Positions 24,079-33,929 are shown, counted from the first letter of the stretch. The stretch: 64,000 nucleotides of DNA from Pigmentiphaga sp. H8 (GCF_003854895.1 NZ_CP033966.1:3844001-3908000); one strand, 5' to 3'. The notes: generated by a model from the letters alone, not told the origin. Translations and numbers: made by a program.

Positions 24079-25248
24079 CTACCTGCTCTTGCCTTCCCCT
24101 TCGTACGCGAATTTGCCGTCGCGCACGATACCCATCACGCGCGAACGTTCGTCGAAACCCTGGTGGTCGCTGGCCGAGATGTTCAGCACACCGTTGGGCA
24201 CGGTCAGGTTGGAGGTCGACTCGATCGCGTCGCGCAGCGCGGCGCGGAAGGCCGGCGTCCCGGGCTTGGCCCCCTTCTTCAGCGCGCGCCCCACGGCGTC
24301 GTCCAGCAGCATCCAGGCGCCCCAGGCGTCGCCCGCGAACTGGGTGACCGAGCCGGCGCCGAACTTGGCTTCATAGCGGTCGACGAACTCGGTGGCCACC
24401 TTCTTGACCGGATGCGAGGCCGGCAGGCCGTGCGCCACCACACCGGGGCCGGTCGGGAACAGCGTGCCTTCCACGGCCTTGCCGCCCAGGCGCAGGAACT
24501 CGGGCGTGGCGATGCCATGGGTCTGGTAGAGCTTGCCGCGGTAGCCGCGGTCCACCAGCGTCTTCTGCGGCAGCAGCGCCGGCGTGGACGAGGCCGCCAC
24601 CAGGATGGCGTCGGGCTTGGCCACCATCAGCTTGAGCACCTGACCGGTCACCGAGGTGTCGGTGCGGTTGTAGCGCTCGTTGGCGACGACCTTGATGCCG
24701 GCCTTCTGCGCCAGCGGCGAGAACTCGTTCCACCAGCTCTCGCCGTAGGAATCGTTGAAGCCGATGAAGCCGACCGTCTTCACGCCGGCGCGGGCCATGT
24801 GGCCGACGATGGCGCTGGCCATGAGCGAATCGTTCTGCGGCATCTTGAACGCCCATTTGCGCTTGGCATCGGCATGGGGCTCGATGATGGAGGCGTTGGC
24901 CGCCAGGGCCACCATGGGCGTCCGGCTTTCGGCGATCACGTCCAGTACCGCCAGCGCGGCCGGCGTGGTGTTGGGGCCGACCAGGACGTCGATGTGCTGC
25001 TCGGACGTGAGCTTGCGCACGTTGGTAACGGTGTTGGTGGGGTCGGACGCATCGTCCAGAATGATGTAGTTGGCCTTCTCGCCGCCCAGCGTGGGCGGCC
25101 ACATCATGACCACGTTCTTGGACGGGATGCCGATCGCCGCGGCCGGACCGGTGGTGGCGAGGTCGATGCCGACGGTAATGTCCGCTTTCGCGGCCGACGC
25201 CAGCGCCAGCCCGGCCAGCAGGAAGCCGCGCAATGCCCATGATTTCAT
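24079..25248 (-). CDS. Liv-type ABC transporter substrate-binding protein
   Basis: Periplasmic binding protein of the branched-chain amino acid (LivK/Peripla_BP_6) family, 389 residues. Signal peptide MKSWALRGFLLAGLALASAAKA, then ITVGIDLATTGPAAAIG, VLVGPNTTPAALAVLDVI (about residues 95-112), VKTVGFIGFNDSYGESWW, YNRTDTSVTGQVLKLM and FAGDAWGAWMLLDDAV. The ATG at 25248 was chosen so that the signal peptide is N-terminal. No permease or ATPase genes adjoin it, so it is an orphan receptor. Family members also bind aromatic acids and amides, and the ligand is open. Confidence 0.92.
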   Translation of the reverse strand: MKSWALRGFLLAGLALASAAKADITVGIDLATTGPAAAIGIPSKNVVMMWPPTLGGEKANYIILDDASDPTNTVTNVRKLTSEQHIDVLVGPNTTPAALAVLDVIAESRTPMVALAANASIIEPHADAKRKWAFKMPQNDSLMASAIVGHMARAGVKTVGFIGFNDSYGESWWNEFSPLAQKAGIKVVANERYNRTDTSVTGQVLKLMVAKPDAILVAASSTPALLPQKTLVDRGYRGKLYQTHGIATPEFLRLGGKAVEGTLFPTGPGVVAHGLPASHPVKKVATEFVDRYEAKFGAGSVTQFAGDAWGAWMLLDDAVGRALKKGAKPGTPAFRAALRDAIESTSNLTVPNGVLNISASDHQGFDERSRVMGIVRDGKFAYEGEGKSR

Positions 25249-25354
25249 TTGAACCCCCGGAATGAGAACCGGCCGGAAAAAACCCACGCGGTGGGGCCGG
25301 CCATGTCCGCTAGTTTACGCCGCCGGGGGGGGGCGGCGGCGGGCCGTTCCCGGG

Positions 25355-26575
25355 TCATTCGAGCAGGTCCGCCCCCAGCTCGCCGGAGGCGATGCGCACG
25401 TCCACTTCCGCTTGCATCACGGCCTCGAGCAGGTCCAGATAGGTGTTCTTCTTCTCGGCCACGGCCTGGATCGCATCGACCAGGTCGAGGATGCTGCCCC
25501 GGCCCAGCGTGTAGGAATCCTGCGCCATCTGCCGCAGCCGGGGGATCATGGACAGGCCTTCCTTCTCGAAGCGGTCGGCCAGTTGCTGGCGGCGGCTGAG
25601 CTGCTCGGTGGCGCGGCGCAGCTCGCTTTCCGCGGCCACGACGATGGCGCGGCTGCGCAAGCGCATGCCATCGGCCTCGGCGGCGGCACGCGCGATGGGG
25701 CCCTGATTGCGATCGAACAGCGGAATGGCCACCGATACGCCGTACTCGGTGCTGCGGCCTTCGCTGTTGTTCAGCCGCCCGACCATGAAGGTGGGCGTGG
25801 GATAGGCCTGGCGCCGTTCGGCTTCCAGCTGTTTCTCGGCGAAGGCCTGCTGGGCCAGTGCGGCGCGCACCGTGGGCAGGCGGTTCTGCGCCTGCGGCCA
25901 GATGGCGTCGAAGTTCAGCGCCGTCCAGTGCGAGACGATGGAACCGGCCGCGCGCGGCCGCCATGCCGGCGCGCCCACGGCGGCCGCCACCCGGGCCGAC
26001 GCCTGCAGCGTCTCGGCCTGGGCCTGGGCCAGTTGCGCGTCCAGCGAGGCACGCTCCACCTCGAGCCGGGTCAGGTCGTAGCGGCTGCGGGCACCCGCCT
26101 GCACCTGCCCCTGCACGATGCGGAAGGCGCCTTCCAGGTCGTCCTTGGCGTCCAGCCAGCGCTTCTCGCGTTCCTGCGACACCAGCAGCGACATGAAATC
26201 CCGCGCCGCGTCCTGCAAGGCCTGGGCATAGACCAGGCGCAGTTGCGCCCGGGCCGCCTCGACCCCGCTCTTGGCGCTCTCGATGCGGGCGCCGCGCTGG
26301 CCGAAGATGGGAATGTCCTGCGAGATCGTGGTTTCCTTCTCGCCCCGCTTGTGGGTGTAGCCCACGCTGGGGTTGGAGAAGGTCTGCGCCGTCATCAGGT
26401 CGGCCTCGGCCATCGCCACCTGCGTGCGCTCGGCCTGCAACGCGGGGCTGGAGGTCTTGACCAGCTCCAGCAGTTGGGGCAGCGACACCTCGGTGCCCAG
26501 CGCCGGGGGAATATCGGCGGCCCGCGCGGCCGGCAGGCACAGCGCCACCAGCAGGATACCTAGATACTTACGCAT
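25355..26575 (-). CDS. Outer-membrane factor of an RND metal efflux pump (CzcC-like)
   Basis: TolC-family outer-membrane channel, 406 residues. Signal peptide MRKYLGILLVALCLPAARAA. Two outer-membrane efflux repeats are visible: SPALQAERTQVAMAEADLMTAQTFSNPSVGYTHKRG (about residues 43-78) and the second starting near TVRAALAQQAFAEKQLEAERR, with SVAIPLFDRNQGPIA at the strand turn. It overlaps the RND gene by eight bases, completing a three-part pump across the envelope. Confidence 0.93.
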   Translation of the reverse strand: MRKYLGILLVALCLPAARAADIPPALGTEVSLPQLLELVKTSSPALQAERTQVAMAEADLMTAQTFSNPSVGYTHKRGEKETTISQDIPIFGQRGARIESAKSGVEAARAQLRLVYAQALQDAARDFMSLLVSQEREKRWLDAKDDLEGAFRIVQGQVQAGARSRYDLTRLEVERASLDAQLAQAQAETLQASARVAAAVGAPAWRPRAAGSIVSHWTALNFDAIWPQAQNRLPTVRAALAQQAFAEKQLEAERRQAYPTPTFMVGRLNNSEGRSTEYGVSVAIPLFDRNQGPIARAAAEADGMRLRSRAIVVAAESELRRATEQLSRRQQLADRFEKEGLSMIPRLRQMAQDSYTLGRGSILDLVDAIQAVAEKKNTYLDLLEAVMQAEVDVRIASGELGADLLE

Positions 26576-29500
26576 GATCGTTGTCCATAGTTGCCGCGTC
26601 GCGCTCCTCGGCGGTCAGCATGCGCCGGGGCCCCAGCCAGGCGTACAGCACGGGCAGGACGAACAGCGCCACCAGCGGCAGCACCGCCATGCCCCCCACC
26701 ACCACGGAGGCGAACGGACGCTGGGTCTCGCTGCCCACGCCGGTGGACAAAGCCATCGGCAGAAGGCCGATCAGGCCCAGCAGCGCCACCATCAGGATGG
26801 AGCGCATGCGCTCGGCGGCCCCCTCGATCAACGCCGGGATCAGCGCCACGCCTTCGCGCCTCAGGTTCTCGACCGCGCTCAGGACCAGCAGGCCGGCCAG
26901 CGCCACCTGCCCCAGGAGCGCGATGAAGCCGATCGCCGCGCTGATGGACAGGTCGATGCCGGTCAGGTGCAGCGCGATGATGCCGCCTATCATGGCGAAC
27001 GGCGCGGTCAGCAGGATGATGGATGCGCTGCGGGCGCTGCCCAGGGCGCTGAAGAGCAGGACGAACACCACCAGCAGCGAAAGCGGCACGACGATCTTCA
27101 GGCGCGCCGAGGCCCGCTGCTGGTTCTCCCACTGGCCGCCCCACTGGGCGATGTAGCCCTCGGGCATCTTCACGTCCTTCTTGAAGGCGGCGATGGCATC
27201 CTTCACGACCGAGCCCATGTCGCGCCCCTGGACGTTGAACTTCAGCGCCATGTAGCGTGCGTTGCCCTCGCGGAAGATCGAGGAGTTGCCCACCTTGAAG
27301 CTGATGCTCGCCAACGCGTGCAGCGGCACGTAGGTGCCGTCGGGCGCCGAGACCTGAATCTCGCGTATGCGCGCCTCGTCCATCCGGTCCACATACGGCA
27401 GGCGCACCCGCACGGGCACGCTGCGCTCGCCTTCCCAGGCGGTGGTGACCACCTTGCCGGCCAGCGCGGTCTCGACCGCGGTATCGGCCACTTCCATGGA
27501 AATGCCGTAGCGGGCCAACGCGTCGCGGTTGAACTCGATGTGCAGCTGCGGCGCCGGGGCGTCGCGGTACAGGTCCAGGTCGACCACGCCGTCGATATGG
27601 CTGACGACTTCCTTGGTTTGCTGCAGGATGCCGCGCATGGTCTCGATCTCGGTGCCGAACACCTTCAGCACCACATGGCCGCGCGCGCCCGAGGTCGATT
27701 CCTCGACGCTGTCGCGGATGGGCTGGGCGAAGTTGAACTGCACGCCCGGGATGTCGGCCAGCGACTGGCGCATCTGGGCCACCAGTTCGTCCTTGGTCAA
27801 GCCCTTGCGCCACTGCGCGCGTTCCTTCAGGCGCACCAGCACCTTGGCGACATTGATGGTCTCGTTGTCGGTGCCGTCCTCCGGCCGCCCCTGCTCGCTG
27901 GTAACGGAAATGGCCTCGGGCACCTCTTTCAGCCGCGTGCGTATGGTGCGCAGCAGCTCCTGCCCTTTCTCCAGCGAAATCGACGGCGGCATCTGCACGA
28001 GCACGTAGGCGTCGCCCTCGTCCAGCTCAGGCAGGAACTCCGTGCCCAGGTGCGAGCCGGCATACAACCCCAGCAGCAGCGCCACCATAGCCCCGGCAAA
28101 CACGTTGCGCCGGTTGCGGCCGCTTTCCAGCACGCGCGAGATCCAGCGGGAATACGCATGATGCATGCGCAGGAACACCGCCGGTTCGGGCGCCACCACG
28201 TCCTTGGGGCGCAGCAGCAGCGCGCACAGCGCGGGCACCAGCGTCAGCGCGAACACCAGCGCGCCGATCAGCGCGAAGGTATAGGTCATGGCCAGCGGGC
28301 GGAAGATGCGCCCCTCGATGCTTTCCAGCGAAAACACGGGGATCAGCGCCGCGATCACGATGGCCATCGCGAACAGCGTCGGCTTGGCCACCGACATGGC
28401 GGCCTCGATGATCAGCTCGAACATGTCGCGGCGCGAAGAGGGTTTTCGCAGCCTGGCCTTGTGGATGATGGCCTCGGTCAGCACCACCGCGCCGTCGACG
28501 ATGATGCCGAAGTCGATCGCCCCCATGGAAATGAGGTTGGCCGGCATGCCCAGGAAGTGCAGGCCTATGAACGCCACCAGCAGCGACAGCGGAATGACCA
28601 CCGCGACGATGAGCGAACCGCGCAGGCTGCGCAGGAACAGCCACAACACGCCCACGATCAGCGTCGCGCCGAACAACAGGTTGTGATAGACCGTCTGCAG
28701 CGTATGGCCGACCAGGTGCGAGCGGTCGTAGCTGGGTTCGATGCGCATGCCGGCGGGCAGCATGTGCGTGTTGATCTCGTCCACCTTGGCGTGGACCTGG
28801 TCCAGGACCTTGCTGGGATTCTCGTCGCGCTTGAGCAGCACGATGCCTTCGACGATGTCGTCCTCGTCGTTCATGCCCACCGAACCCTGGCGCGGCGTGT
28901 ACGACTGCACCACTCGGGCCACGTCCTTGACGCGCACCGGCGTGTTGTTGTGCACGTCCAGCACGATGGTCTCGATGTCGCGCGGCGTGCGCAAGAGGCC
29001 GATACCGCGGATGATCAGGGACTGCTCGCCGCGGCGCAGCAGCCCGCCGCCGACGTTCTGGTTGGACTTCGAGACGGCCTCGACCACCTGGTCCAGCGTC
29101 AGGTTGTGCGCCATCAGCTTGGCCGGATCCACCTCGATGTGGAATTCCTTGACGAAGCCGCCCATGCTGACCACGTCGGCTACGCCCTGGATCTGCTTGA
29201 GGACCCGGGCCACGGTCCACTCCTGCTCCGAACGCAGCTGGGCCAGCGTGTGGCGGTCGCTGTTGAGCCGGTAATAGAAGATCTTGCCCAGCGGCGTGTT
29301 GTCGGGCGCCATCTCCGGCGTCACGCCGTCGGGCAGGTCGGCCGACGGCAGCCGCTGGGTGACCTGCACGCGCGCATCGAAGCTCTTGGTCTTGTCGTCG
29401 AAGACCATGGTGATCATCGACAGCCCGAAATAACTCTCGGACCGCAGCGACACCAGGCCGGGGGTCCCGTTCAAGGCCCGCTCGAGCGGGAATGTGACCT

Positions 29501-29687
29501 GCCGCTCGACCTCTTCCGGCGCCAGGCCGGGCGCGAGCGAGATGATGCCCACCTGGACGTTGGTGACGTCCGGATACGCCTCGATGGCGGTGTTCAGGAA
29601 GGCGTAGACGCCATAGATGGCGACGATCAGCGTCGCGGTCAACGCCACCAGGCGGCGATGGACCACCAGCGCGATTAGTGAACGCAT
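26568..29687 (-). CDS. RND heavy-metal efflux pump inner-membrane subunit (CzcA-like)
   Basis: Proton-driven antiporter of the HME branch of the RND superfamily, 1039 residues, with 12 membrane segments and two large periplasmic loops. N-terminal AFLNTAIEAYPDVTNVQV and the segment 4 motif IDFGIIVDGAVVLTEAI are visible. DFG and DGA in that motif match the divalent-cation (Co/Zn/Ni/Cd) classes of Nies rather than the Cu/Ag CusA class, so a divalent metal is the better guess. The Asp residues there relay protons. It forms the pump with 29697 and 25355 and is headed by a two-component system. Confidence 0.95.
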   Translation of the reverse strand: MRSLIALVVHRRLVALTATLIVAIYGVYAFLNTAIEAYPDVTNVQVGIISLAPGLAPEEVERQVTFPLERALNGTPGLVSLRSESYFGLSMITMVFDDKTKSFDARVQVTQRLPSADLPDGVTPEMAPDNTPLGKIFYYRLNSDRHTLAQLRSEQEWTVARVLKQIQGVADVVSMGGFVKEFHIEVDPAKLMAHNLTLDQVVEAVSKSNQNVGGGLLRRGEQSLIIRGIGLLRTPRDIETIVLDVHNNTPVRVKDVARVVQSYTPRQGSVGMNDEDDIVEGIVLLKRDENPSKVLDQVHAKVDEINTHMLPAGMRIEPSYDRSHLVGHTLQTVYHNLLFGATLIVGVLWLFLRSLRGSLIVAVVIPLSLLVAFIGLHFLGMPANLISMGAIDFGIIVDGAVVLTEAIIHKARLRKPSSRRDMFELIIEAAMSVAKPTLFAMAIVIAALIPVFSLESIEGRIFRPLAMTYTFALIGALVFALTLVPALCALLLRPKDVVAPEPAVFLRMHHAYSRWISRVLESGRNRRNVFAGAMVALLLGLYAGSHLGTEFLPELDEGDAYVLVQMPPSISLEKGQELLRTIRTRLKEVPEAISVTSEQGRPEDGTDNETINVAKVLVRLKERAQWRKGLTKDELVAQMRQSLADIPGVQFNFAQPIRDSVEESTSGARGHVVLKVFGTEIETMRGILQQTKEVVSHIDGVVDLDLYRDAPAPQLHIEFNRDALARYGISMEVADTAVETALAGKVVTTAWEGERSVPVRVRLPYVDRMDEARIREIQVSAPDGTYVPLHALASISFKVGNSSIFREGNARYMALKFNVQGRDMGSVVKDAIAAFKKDVKMPEGYIAQWGGQWENQQRASARLKIVVPLSLLVVFVLLFSALGSARSASIILLTAPFAMIGGIIALHLTGIDLSISAAIGFIALLGQVALAGLLVLSAVENLRREGVALIPALIEGAAERMRSILMVALLGLIGLLPMALSTGVGSETQRPFASVVVGGMAVLPLVALFVLPVLYAWLGPRRMLTAEERDAATMDNDHA

Positions 29688-29696
29688 GGCGGATCC

Positions 29697-30809
29697 TTAC
29701 AGCAGTTGGTTGGCGGCGCCGTCGAGCAGCAAGCCGCCCTTGGTGACCACCTTGTCGCCGGGCTGGATGCCCGACAACACGGGGATGTAGCCGTTGGACG
29801 GCTGGCCCAGCGACACGGTACGTGCCTCGAACACGTTGTCCGACACCTGGATGAAGACGATGGAGCGTTGGCCGTCCTTGATCAGCACCGAGGTGACGGG
29901 CACCGACAATCCTTCGGCGGCACGGCTCTGGATGCCGGCCCGTGCCAGCATGCCGGCACGCAGGTTGGGATTGGACTCGTCCAGCGTGATGAACACCTGG
30001 CCGCGGCGGGTCTGGGCGTTCAGGGCCGAGCCCACGCGCAACACCTTGCCCGCCAGCGGGCGATCGAGCGAGGACACCACGACCTGCACCGCCGCCCCCT
30101 GGGTGATGGCGCTGAGGTCGCTCTCGAAAACGTCGGCGTTGATCCACAGCGCGGTCGGGTCGCCCACGGTGAACAGCGATCCGGAATCGGGCCCCACCGA
30201 CGCGCCGGGCATGGTGTTGCGGTTGATGACCACGCCGGCGCGGGGCGCGCGCAGCAGCAGGGTGTCGCTGCCGCCGCCGCCCAGGAAGCTGGCCGCCCGC
30301 GACGCCACGTCGGCGTTATGCTGAGCTTCCTGCAGCTTGGCCTCGGCCACGACCAGTTCGGCCTCGATGCCTATACCCTTCTCCATCATCAGCCGCTGCC
30401 GCTTGGCTTCGGCCTGCGCCACCCGCAGTTCGACCTGGGCGTTGGCGTAGTCGGCGCGCACGCGCGAGGCGTCCGGGCTGGACAGCGTCGCCAGCGGCGC
30501 CCCGGCCTTGACCACGTCGCCCACCTGGGCCTGGACCTGGAGAATGCGGCCGGACGCCGGCGCCACCACCTCGGCCACCTGTTCCTCGCGGAAAGCCACC
30601 CGGGCAGGCGCCCAGACGACGTGCATCGCGCCCTGGGTCCCCATTTCCTGGATTTCCATGTACTTGAGCGAAGCAGGCTTGACGCGGACCTGGCCGGGCG
30701 CGAGCGGCGCGGCGTTTTCGGTGGGAGCCGGGGGAGCTTCCTGCTTGTCCGAGCATGCCGCCAGGGCAAGCAGACAGGTGACGGCGACGAAATGGGCAAA
30801 ACGCGGCAT
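29697..30809 (-). CDS. Membrane fusion lipoprotein of the RND pump (CzcB-like)
   Basis: Periplasmic adaptor, 370 residues. Signal peptide with lipobox LAAC (mature Cys at about 19), so it is likely lipid-anchored. The lipoyl/barrel-sandwich halves are at APASGRILQVQAQVGDVVKAGAPLATLSSPD (about residues 82-112) and LLRAPRAGVVINRN, separated by an alpha-hairpin (VELRVAQAEAKRQRLMMEKG). The beta-barrel follows with LWINADVFESDLSAI. It lacks the Met-rich extension of CusB, again favouring divalent metals. First gene of the pump operon; the sensor kinase gene ends 122 bases upstream. Confidence 0.92.
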   Translation of the reverse strand: MPRFAHFVAVTCLLALAACSDKQEAPPAPTENAAPLAPGQVRVKPASLKYMEIQEMGTQGAMHVVWAPARVAFREEQVAEVVAPASGRILQVQAQVGDVVKAGAPLATLSSPDASRVRADYANAQVELRVAQAEAKRQRLMMEKGIGIEAELVVAEAKLQEAQHNADVASRAASFLGGGGSDTLLLRAPRAGVVINRNTMPGASVGPDSGSLFTVGDPTALWINADVFESDLSAITQGAAVQVVVSSLDRPLAGKVLRVGSALNAQTRRGQVFITLDESNPNLRAGMLARAGIQSRAAEGLSVPVTSVLIKDGQRSIVFIQVSDNVFEARTVSLGQPSNGYIPVLSGIQPGDKVVTKGGLLLDGAANQLL

Positions 30810-30931
30810 GAGAACCCTTTGACGATTTTACGGCTCGGACCGATCGTCGACGCGTCCCACGGCGCAACGTACTCGAAATCCGGATCGCGTGATGTTAGCG
30901 ACCGGGCGAGCGGGAAAGCATGGCCGAAACA

Positions 30932-32356
30932 TTACCGTTTAGTCATGTTCCCCAGCCTGGGCAGCGTGATACGGGCCACCAGGCCGGGGGCGGCGTCGTC
31001 CAGATCCAGCGACGCGTTGTGGAGGCTGGCGATGGCCGTCACGCTGGCCAGCCCCAGGCCGTAGCCCGGCACGCGGCGGTTCAGCCGGAAGAACCGGGTC
31101 CCCACCTTGGAACGTTCGATGGCCTGGATGCCCGGCCCGTTATCCTGCACCACCAGCGAAACCGTGTCGCTGTCGCGCCGCGTGCTGACCGTGACGCGGG
31201 CGGGACTGCCGGCATACTTGATCGCGTTGTCCAGCAGATTGGCCACCGCGCTGGCCAGCAGGTCCCGGTCGCCCGCCGCCATGACGTCCTCGTCCATGCG
31301 CACGCGCAGCTCCACGCCCTTTTCCTCGGCCACCGGCTCGTACAGCTCCACCACGTCGGCCACGATGTCATTCAGGGATACCGGTTGGAAAGCCTGGCGC
31401 CGCGCGCCCGACTCCGCCTCGGCGATCTGCAGCAGCTTGTCGAAGACGATGGTGAGTTCCTCGATCTCGCGGATGGCGAACGTCGTGGCCTGGGCCACCT
31501 GCGCCGGGTCCGTGCCCGGGCGGCTGGCCACCTCCAGCTTGGCGCGGATGCGCGACAGCGGCGTGCGCAGGTTGTGGGCGATGGTGTTGGAGACGTGCCG
31601 CACGCCGTCCATCAGTATCTCGATCCGGTCCAGCATCAGGTTGATGTCGTGGCTCAGGCGCGCGAATTCGTCGTCCTTGCCGGACACCGGGATGCGCTGC
31701 GTCAGGTCGCCGGCCTCGATCTGGGCGGCGGTGCGCCGGATCGCGCCGACCCGGCCCTCGAGCTGGTCGCGGAACACGATGGCGCCGATGATGGCCAGCA
31801 GCACCGAGACCACCGCCGCCGCCATCAACGCGTTGCCCACCAATTGTTCCAGGTCCTTCTGGTCGCGCATGTCGCGGCCGACCAGCAGGACGGAGCCGTC
31901 GGCCAGCAGTTCCGTGCGGAACCGGCTGTAGGAGATGCGCCCGTCCCGCAGCACCTGCTTTTCCACGATCCCGAAGGTGGGTTTGAGCAGGTCCCGGGAA
32001 ACGGCGATGTTGCCGGCCACCTTCTTGCCCGCGGCGGTGGTCAGCAGGTAGACCTCGGTGTCGGAGTTGACGCCGTCGGTCAAGGTCTCGGTGATGTCGT
32101 CGGCCAGCCGCTCCAGGCCGTAAGCCTCGAAATGGCTGACCATGCGGTGGTTGGCCGAGATCAGTTGCCGGTCGATCCGGTTCTGCAGCACGCCGATGGT
32201 CTGCACGTACAGCACCGACAGCAGCACCATCATGAACAGCACCACCGACACGCCATAGCCCAGCGCGAGCCGGAACGCGACCGACTGCCACAGGCGCCGG
32301 ACGAAGGCCAGCGGCCCGGTCTGGCGGCCGGGATAGTCGTCGTAGGCCGAGCTCAA
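30932..32356 (-). CDS. Sensor histidine kinase
   Basis: Membrane sensor kinase, 474 residues. One membrane helix near residues 20-45, a periplasmic loop of about 115 residues, a second helix (NALMAAAVVSVLLAIIGAIVF), HAMP, H-box with the phospho-acceptor His in VSNTIAHNLRTPLSRIR, N-box LLDNAIKY, G boxes DNGPGIQ and GYGLGLA. The only suitable start is a TTG at 32356 overlapping the regulator stop (TTGA). With the response regulator upstream and the pump downstream it probably senses metal in the periplasm, though no obvious His/Met/Cys metal cluster is visible in the loop. Confidence 0.92.
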   Translation of the reverse strand: MSSAYDDYPGRQTGPLAFVRRLWQSVAFRLALGYGVSVVLFMMVLLSVLYVQTIGVLQNRIDRQLISANHRMVSHFEAYGLERLADDITETLTDGVNSDTEVYLLTTAAGKKVAGNIAVSRDLLKPTFGIVEKQVLRDGRISYSRFRTELLADGSVLLVGRDMRDQKDLEQLVGNALMAAAVVSVLLAIIGAIVFRDQLEGRVGAIRRTAAQIEAGDLTQRIPVSGKDDEFARLSHDINLMLDRIEILMDGVRHVSNTIAHNLRTPLSRIRAKLEVASRPGTDPAQVAQATTFAIREIEELTIVFDKLLQIAEAESGARRQAFQPVSLNDIVADVVELYEPVAEEKGVELRVRMDEDVMAAGDRDLLASAVANLLDNAIKYAGSPARVTVSTRRDSDTVSLVVQDNGPGIQAIERSKVGTRFFRLNRRVPGYGLGLASVTAIASLHNASLDLDDAAPGLVARITLPRLGNMTKR

Positions 32357-33036
32357 CGCGGCGCCGCCGAAATCATGTACCCCACCCCGCGCACGGTATG
32401 GATCAGAGGGGGCGTGAAGCCGTTGTCGATCTTGTTGCGCAGGCGGCTGATCTGCACGTCGATCACGTTGGTCTGCGGATCGAAGCGATAGTCCCAGACC
32501 GCCTCGAGCAGCATGGTGCGGGTCACGACCTGTTCCTGGTTCAACAGCAGGTAGACCAGCAGGCGGAACTCGCGCGGCTGCAGCGTGATGGTCTTGCCGT
32601 CTCGCTCGACGGTGCGCTTGGTCAGGTCGGCCCGCAGGTTGGCGATGCGCAGTTCGCGCACGTCGTCGCGCGCGCTGGCCCGGCGGTAGAGGGCCTCGAC
32701 CCGGGCCGCCAGTTCGGAGAACGCGAACGGTTTGGTCAGATAGTCGTCGCAGCCGCCGCGCAGCCCTCTGACGCGCTCGTCCAGCCCCGCCAGCGCGCTC
32801 AGGATCAGCACGGGCGTGGTCTTGCCTATGCCCCGCAGCGTGGTCAGGATGGACAGGCCGTCCACGTCGTTGGGCAGCATGCGGTCCAGGATGATGACAT
32901 CCCAGGCTTCGGTCATGGCGCGATTGAGCCCGTCGGCGCTGTCGCGGCAGGCCGCCACCTCGTGGCCGGCTTCCTTCAGGCCGTTGCAGATATAGCGCGA
33001 AGTATCGACTTCGTCTTCGATGACCAGGCAACGCAT
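32353..33036 (-). CDS. OmpR-family response regulator
   Basis: Two-component regulator, 227 residues. Receiver domain at about 1-115 with acidic pocket VIEDEVDTS, phospho-acceptor Asp in DVIILDRMLP and LTKPFAFSEL around the conserved Lys. C-terminal winged helix (LQPREFRLLVYLLLNQEQVV, SRLRNKIDNGFTPPLIHTVRGVGYMI). It is first in a two-gene unit with the kinase, and the RND operon follows; activation of that operon from the 122-base gap at 30810-30931 is inferred. Confidence 0.94.
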   Translation of the reverse strand: MRCLVIEDEVDTSRYICNGLKEAGHEVAACRDSADGLNRAMTEAWDVIILDRMLPNDVDGLSILTTLRGIGKTTPVLILSALAGLDERVRGLRGGCDDYLTKPFAFSELAARVEALYRRASARDDVRELRIANLRADLTKRTVERDGKTITLQPREFRLLVYLLLNQEQVVTRTMLLEAVWDYRFDPQTNVIDVQISRLRNKIDNGFTPPLIHTVRGVGYMISAAPR

Positions 33037-33135
33037 GGCGGCTAACGATTCCCGACTGATGAGGATCCGGCGCGCATGGACGGCGCCGGGCTCCTTATAG
33101 TCTACCCTTCGTTGCCGCGATGGGGGCCCGCCCGC

Positions 33136-33906
33136 TCAGGCCTCGATGACGGCCTCGAGGAACTGGCGCGTGCGCGCCTCGGCCGGATGGCCGAACACCT
33201 GGGCGGACGGGCCGTCCTCGACGATGCGGCCGCCTTCGAAGAACAGCGTGCGGTCGGAACTGCACTCGGCGAACTTCATCTGGTGCGTCACGATGATCAT
33301 CGTCATGGTGCGCCGCGCGGACAATTCCCGCATGATCTCCAGCACGCCGCCCACCAGCTCCGGATCCAGCGCCGAGGTCACCTCGTCGAACAGCATGACC
33401 TCGGGCCGCATGGCCAGCGCGCGAGCGATGCCCACGCGCTGCTTCTGGCCCCCGGAAAGCTTGCCCGGATACTGGTCCAGCTTGTCGCCCAACCCCACCA
33501 TGTCCAGGTACTCGCGCGCCCGCTGCTCGGCCTCTTCGCGGCCCAGCCCCAGCACGTGCCTGGGCGCCTCGGCCACGTTGCGCAGCGCCGTCATGTGGGG
33601 GAACAGGTTGAAGTGCTGGAACACCATGCCTATCCGGCCCCGCACCCTGCGCAGGTGGGCGGCGCGGGCCGGGACCTCCTGGCCGCCCCGCGGCTCGGTC
33701 CACATGGATTCGCCGTCGATCAGCACGCGGCCGGCATCGGGCCGCTCCAGCGTCATCAGCAGCCGCAGCAGCGTGGACTTGCCCGATCCCGACGGGCCGA
33801 TCAGCGCGACCGTCTGGCCAGCCGGAATGTGCAGATCGATGCCTCGCAGCACCTCGACGTCGCCGTAGCGCTTGCGAACATTCTCCAACGTGACACTGGC
33901 GCTCAT
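33136..33906 (-). CDS. ehuA: ABC transporter ATP-binding protein (ectoine-type importer)
   Basis: Polar amino acid-type (GlnQ/HisP) ATPase, 256 residues. Walker A GPSGSGKST (about residues 38-46), Q-loop GMVFQHFNLFPHMT, ABC signature LSGGQKQR, Walker B VMLFDEVTSALDPE and switch His in IIVTHQM. It is the last of four genes in one unit with two permeases and an EhuB-like receptor; the symbol follows from that receptor. Note that the ATPase gene comes last here, giving order B-C-D-A. Confidence 0.85.
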   Translation of the reverse strand: MSASVTLENVRKRYGDVEVLRGIDLHIPAGQTVALIGPSGSGKSTLLRLLMTLERPDAGRVLIDGESMWTEPRGGQEVPARAAHLRRVRGRIGMVFQHFNLFPHMTALRNVAEAPRHVLGLGREEAEQRAREYLDMVGLGDKLDQYPGKLSGGQKQRVGIARALAMRPEVMLFDEVTSALDPELVGGVLEIMRELSARRTMTMIIVTHQMKFAECSSDRTLFFEGGRIVEDGPSAQVFGHPAEARTRQFLEAVIEA

Positions 33907-33929
33907 GCTTCCTCCTTCATGTCGTCGCC

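Noticed and set aside
26373..29678. Open frame of about 1100 codons antisense to the RND pump gene
   Set aside because: His-, Gln- and Arg-rich translation typical of a shadow frame; the pump gene on the other strand has full family motifs.
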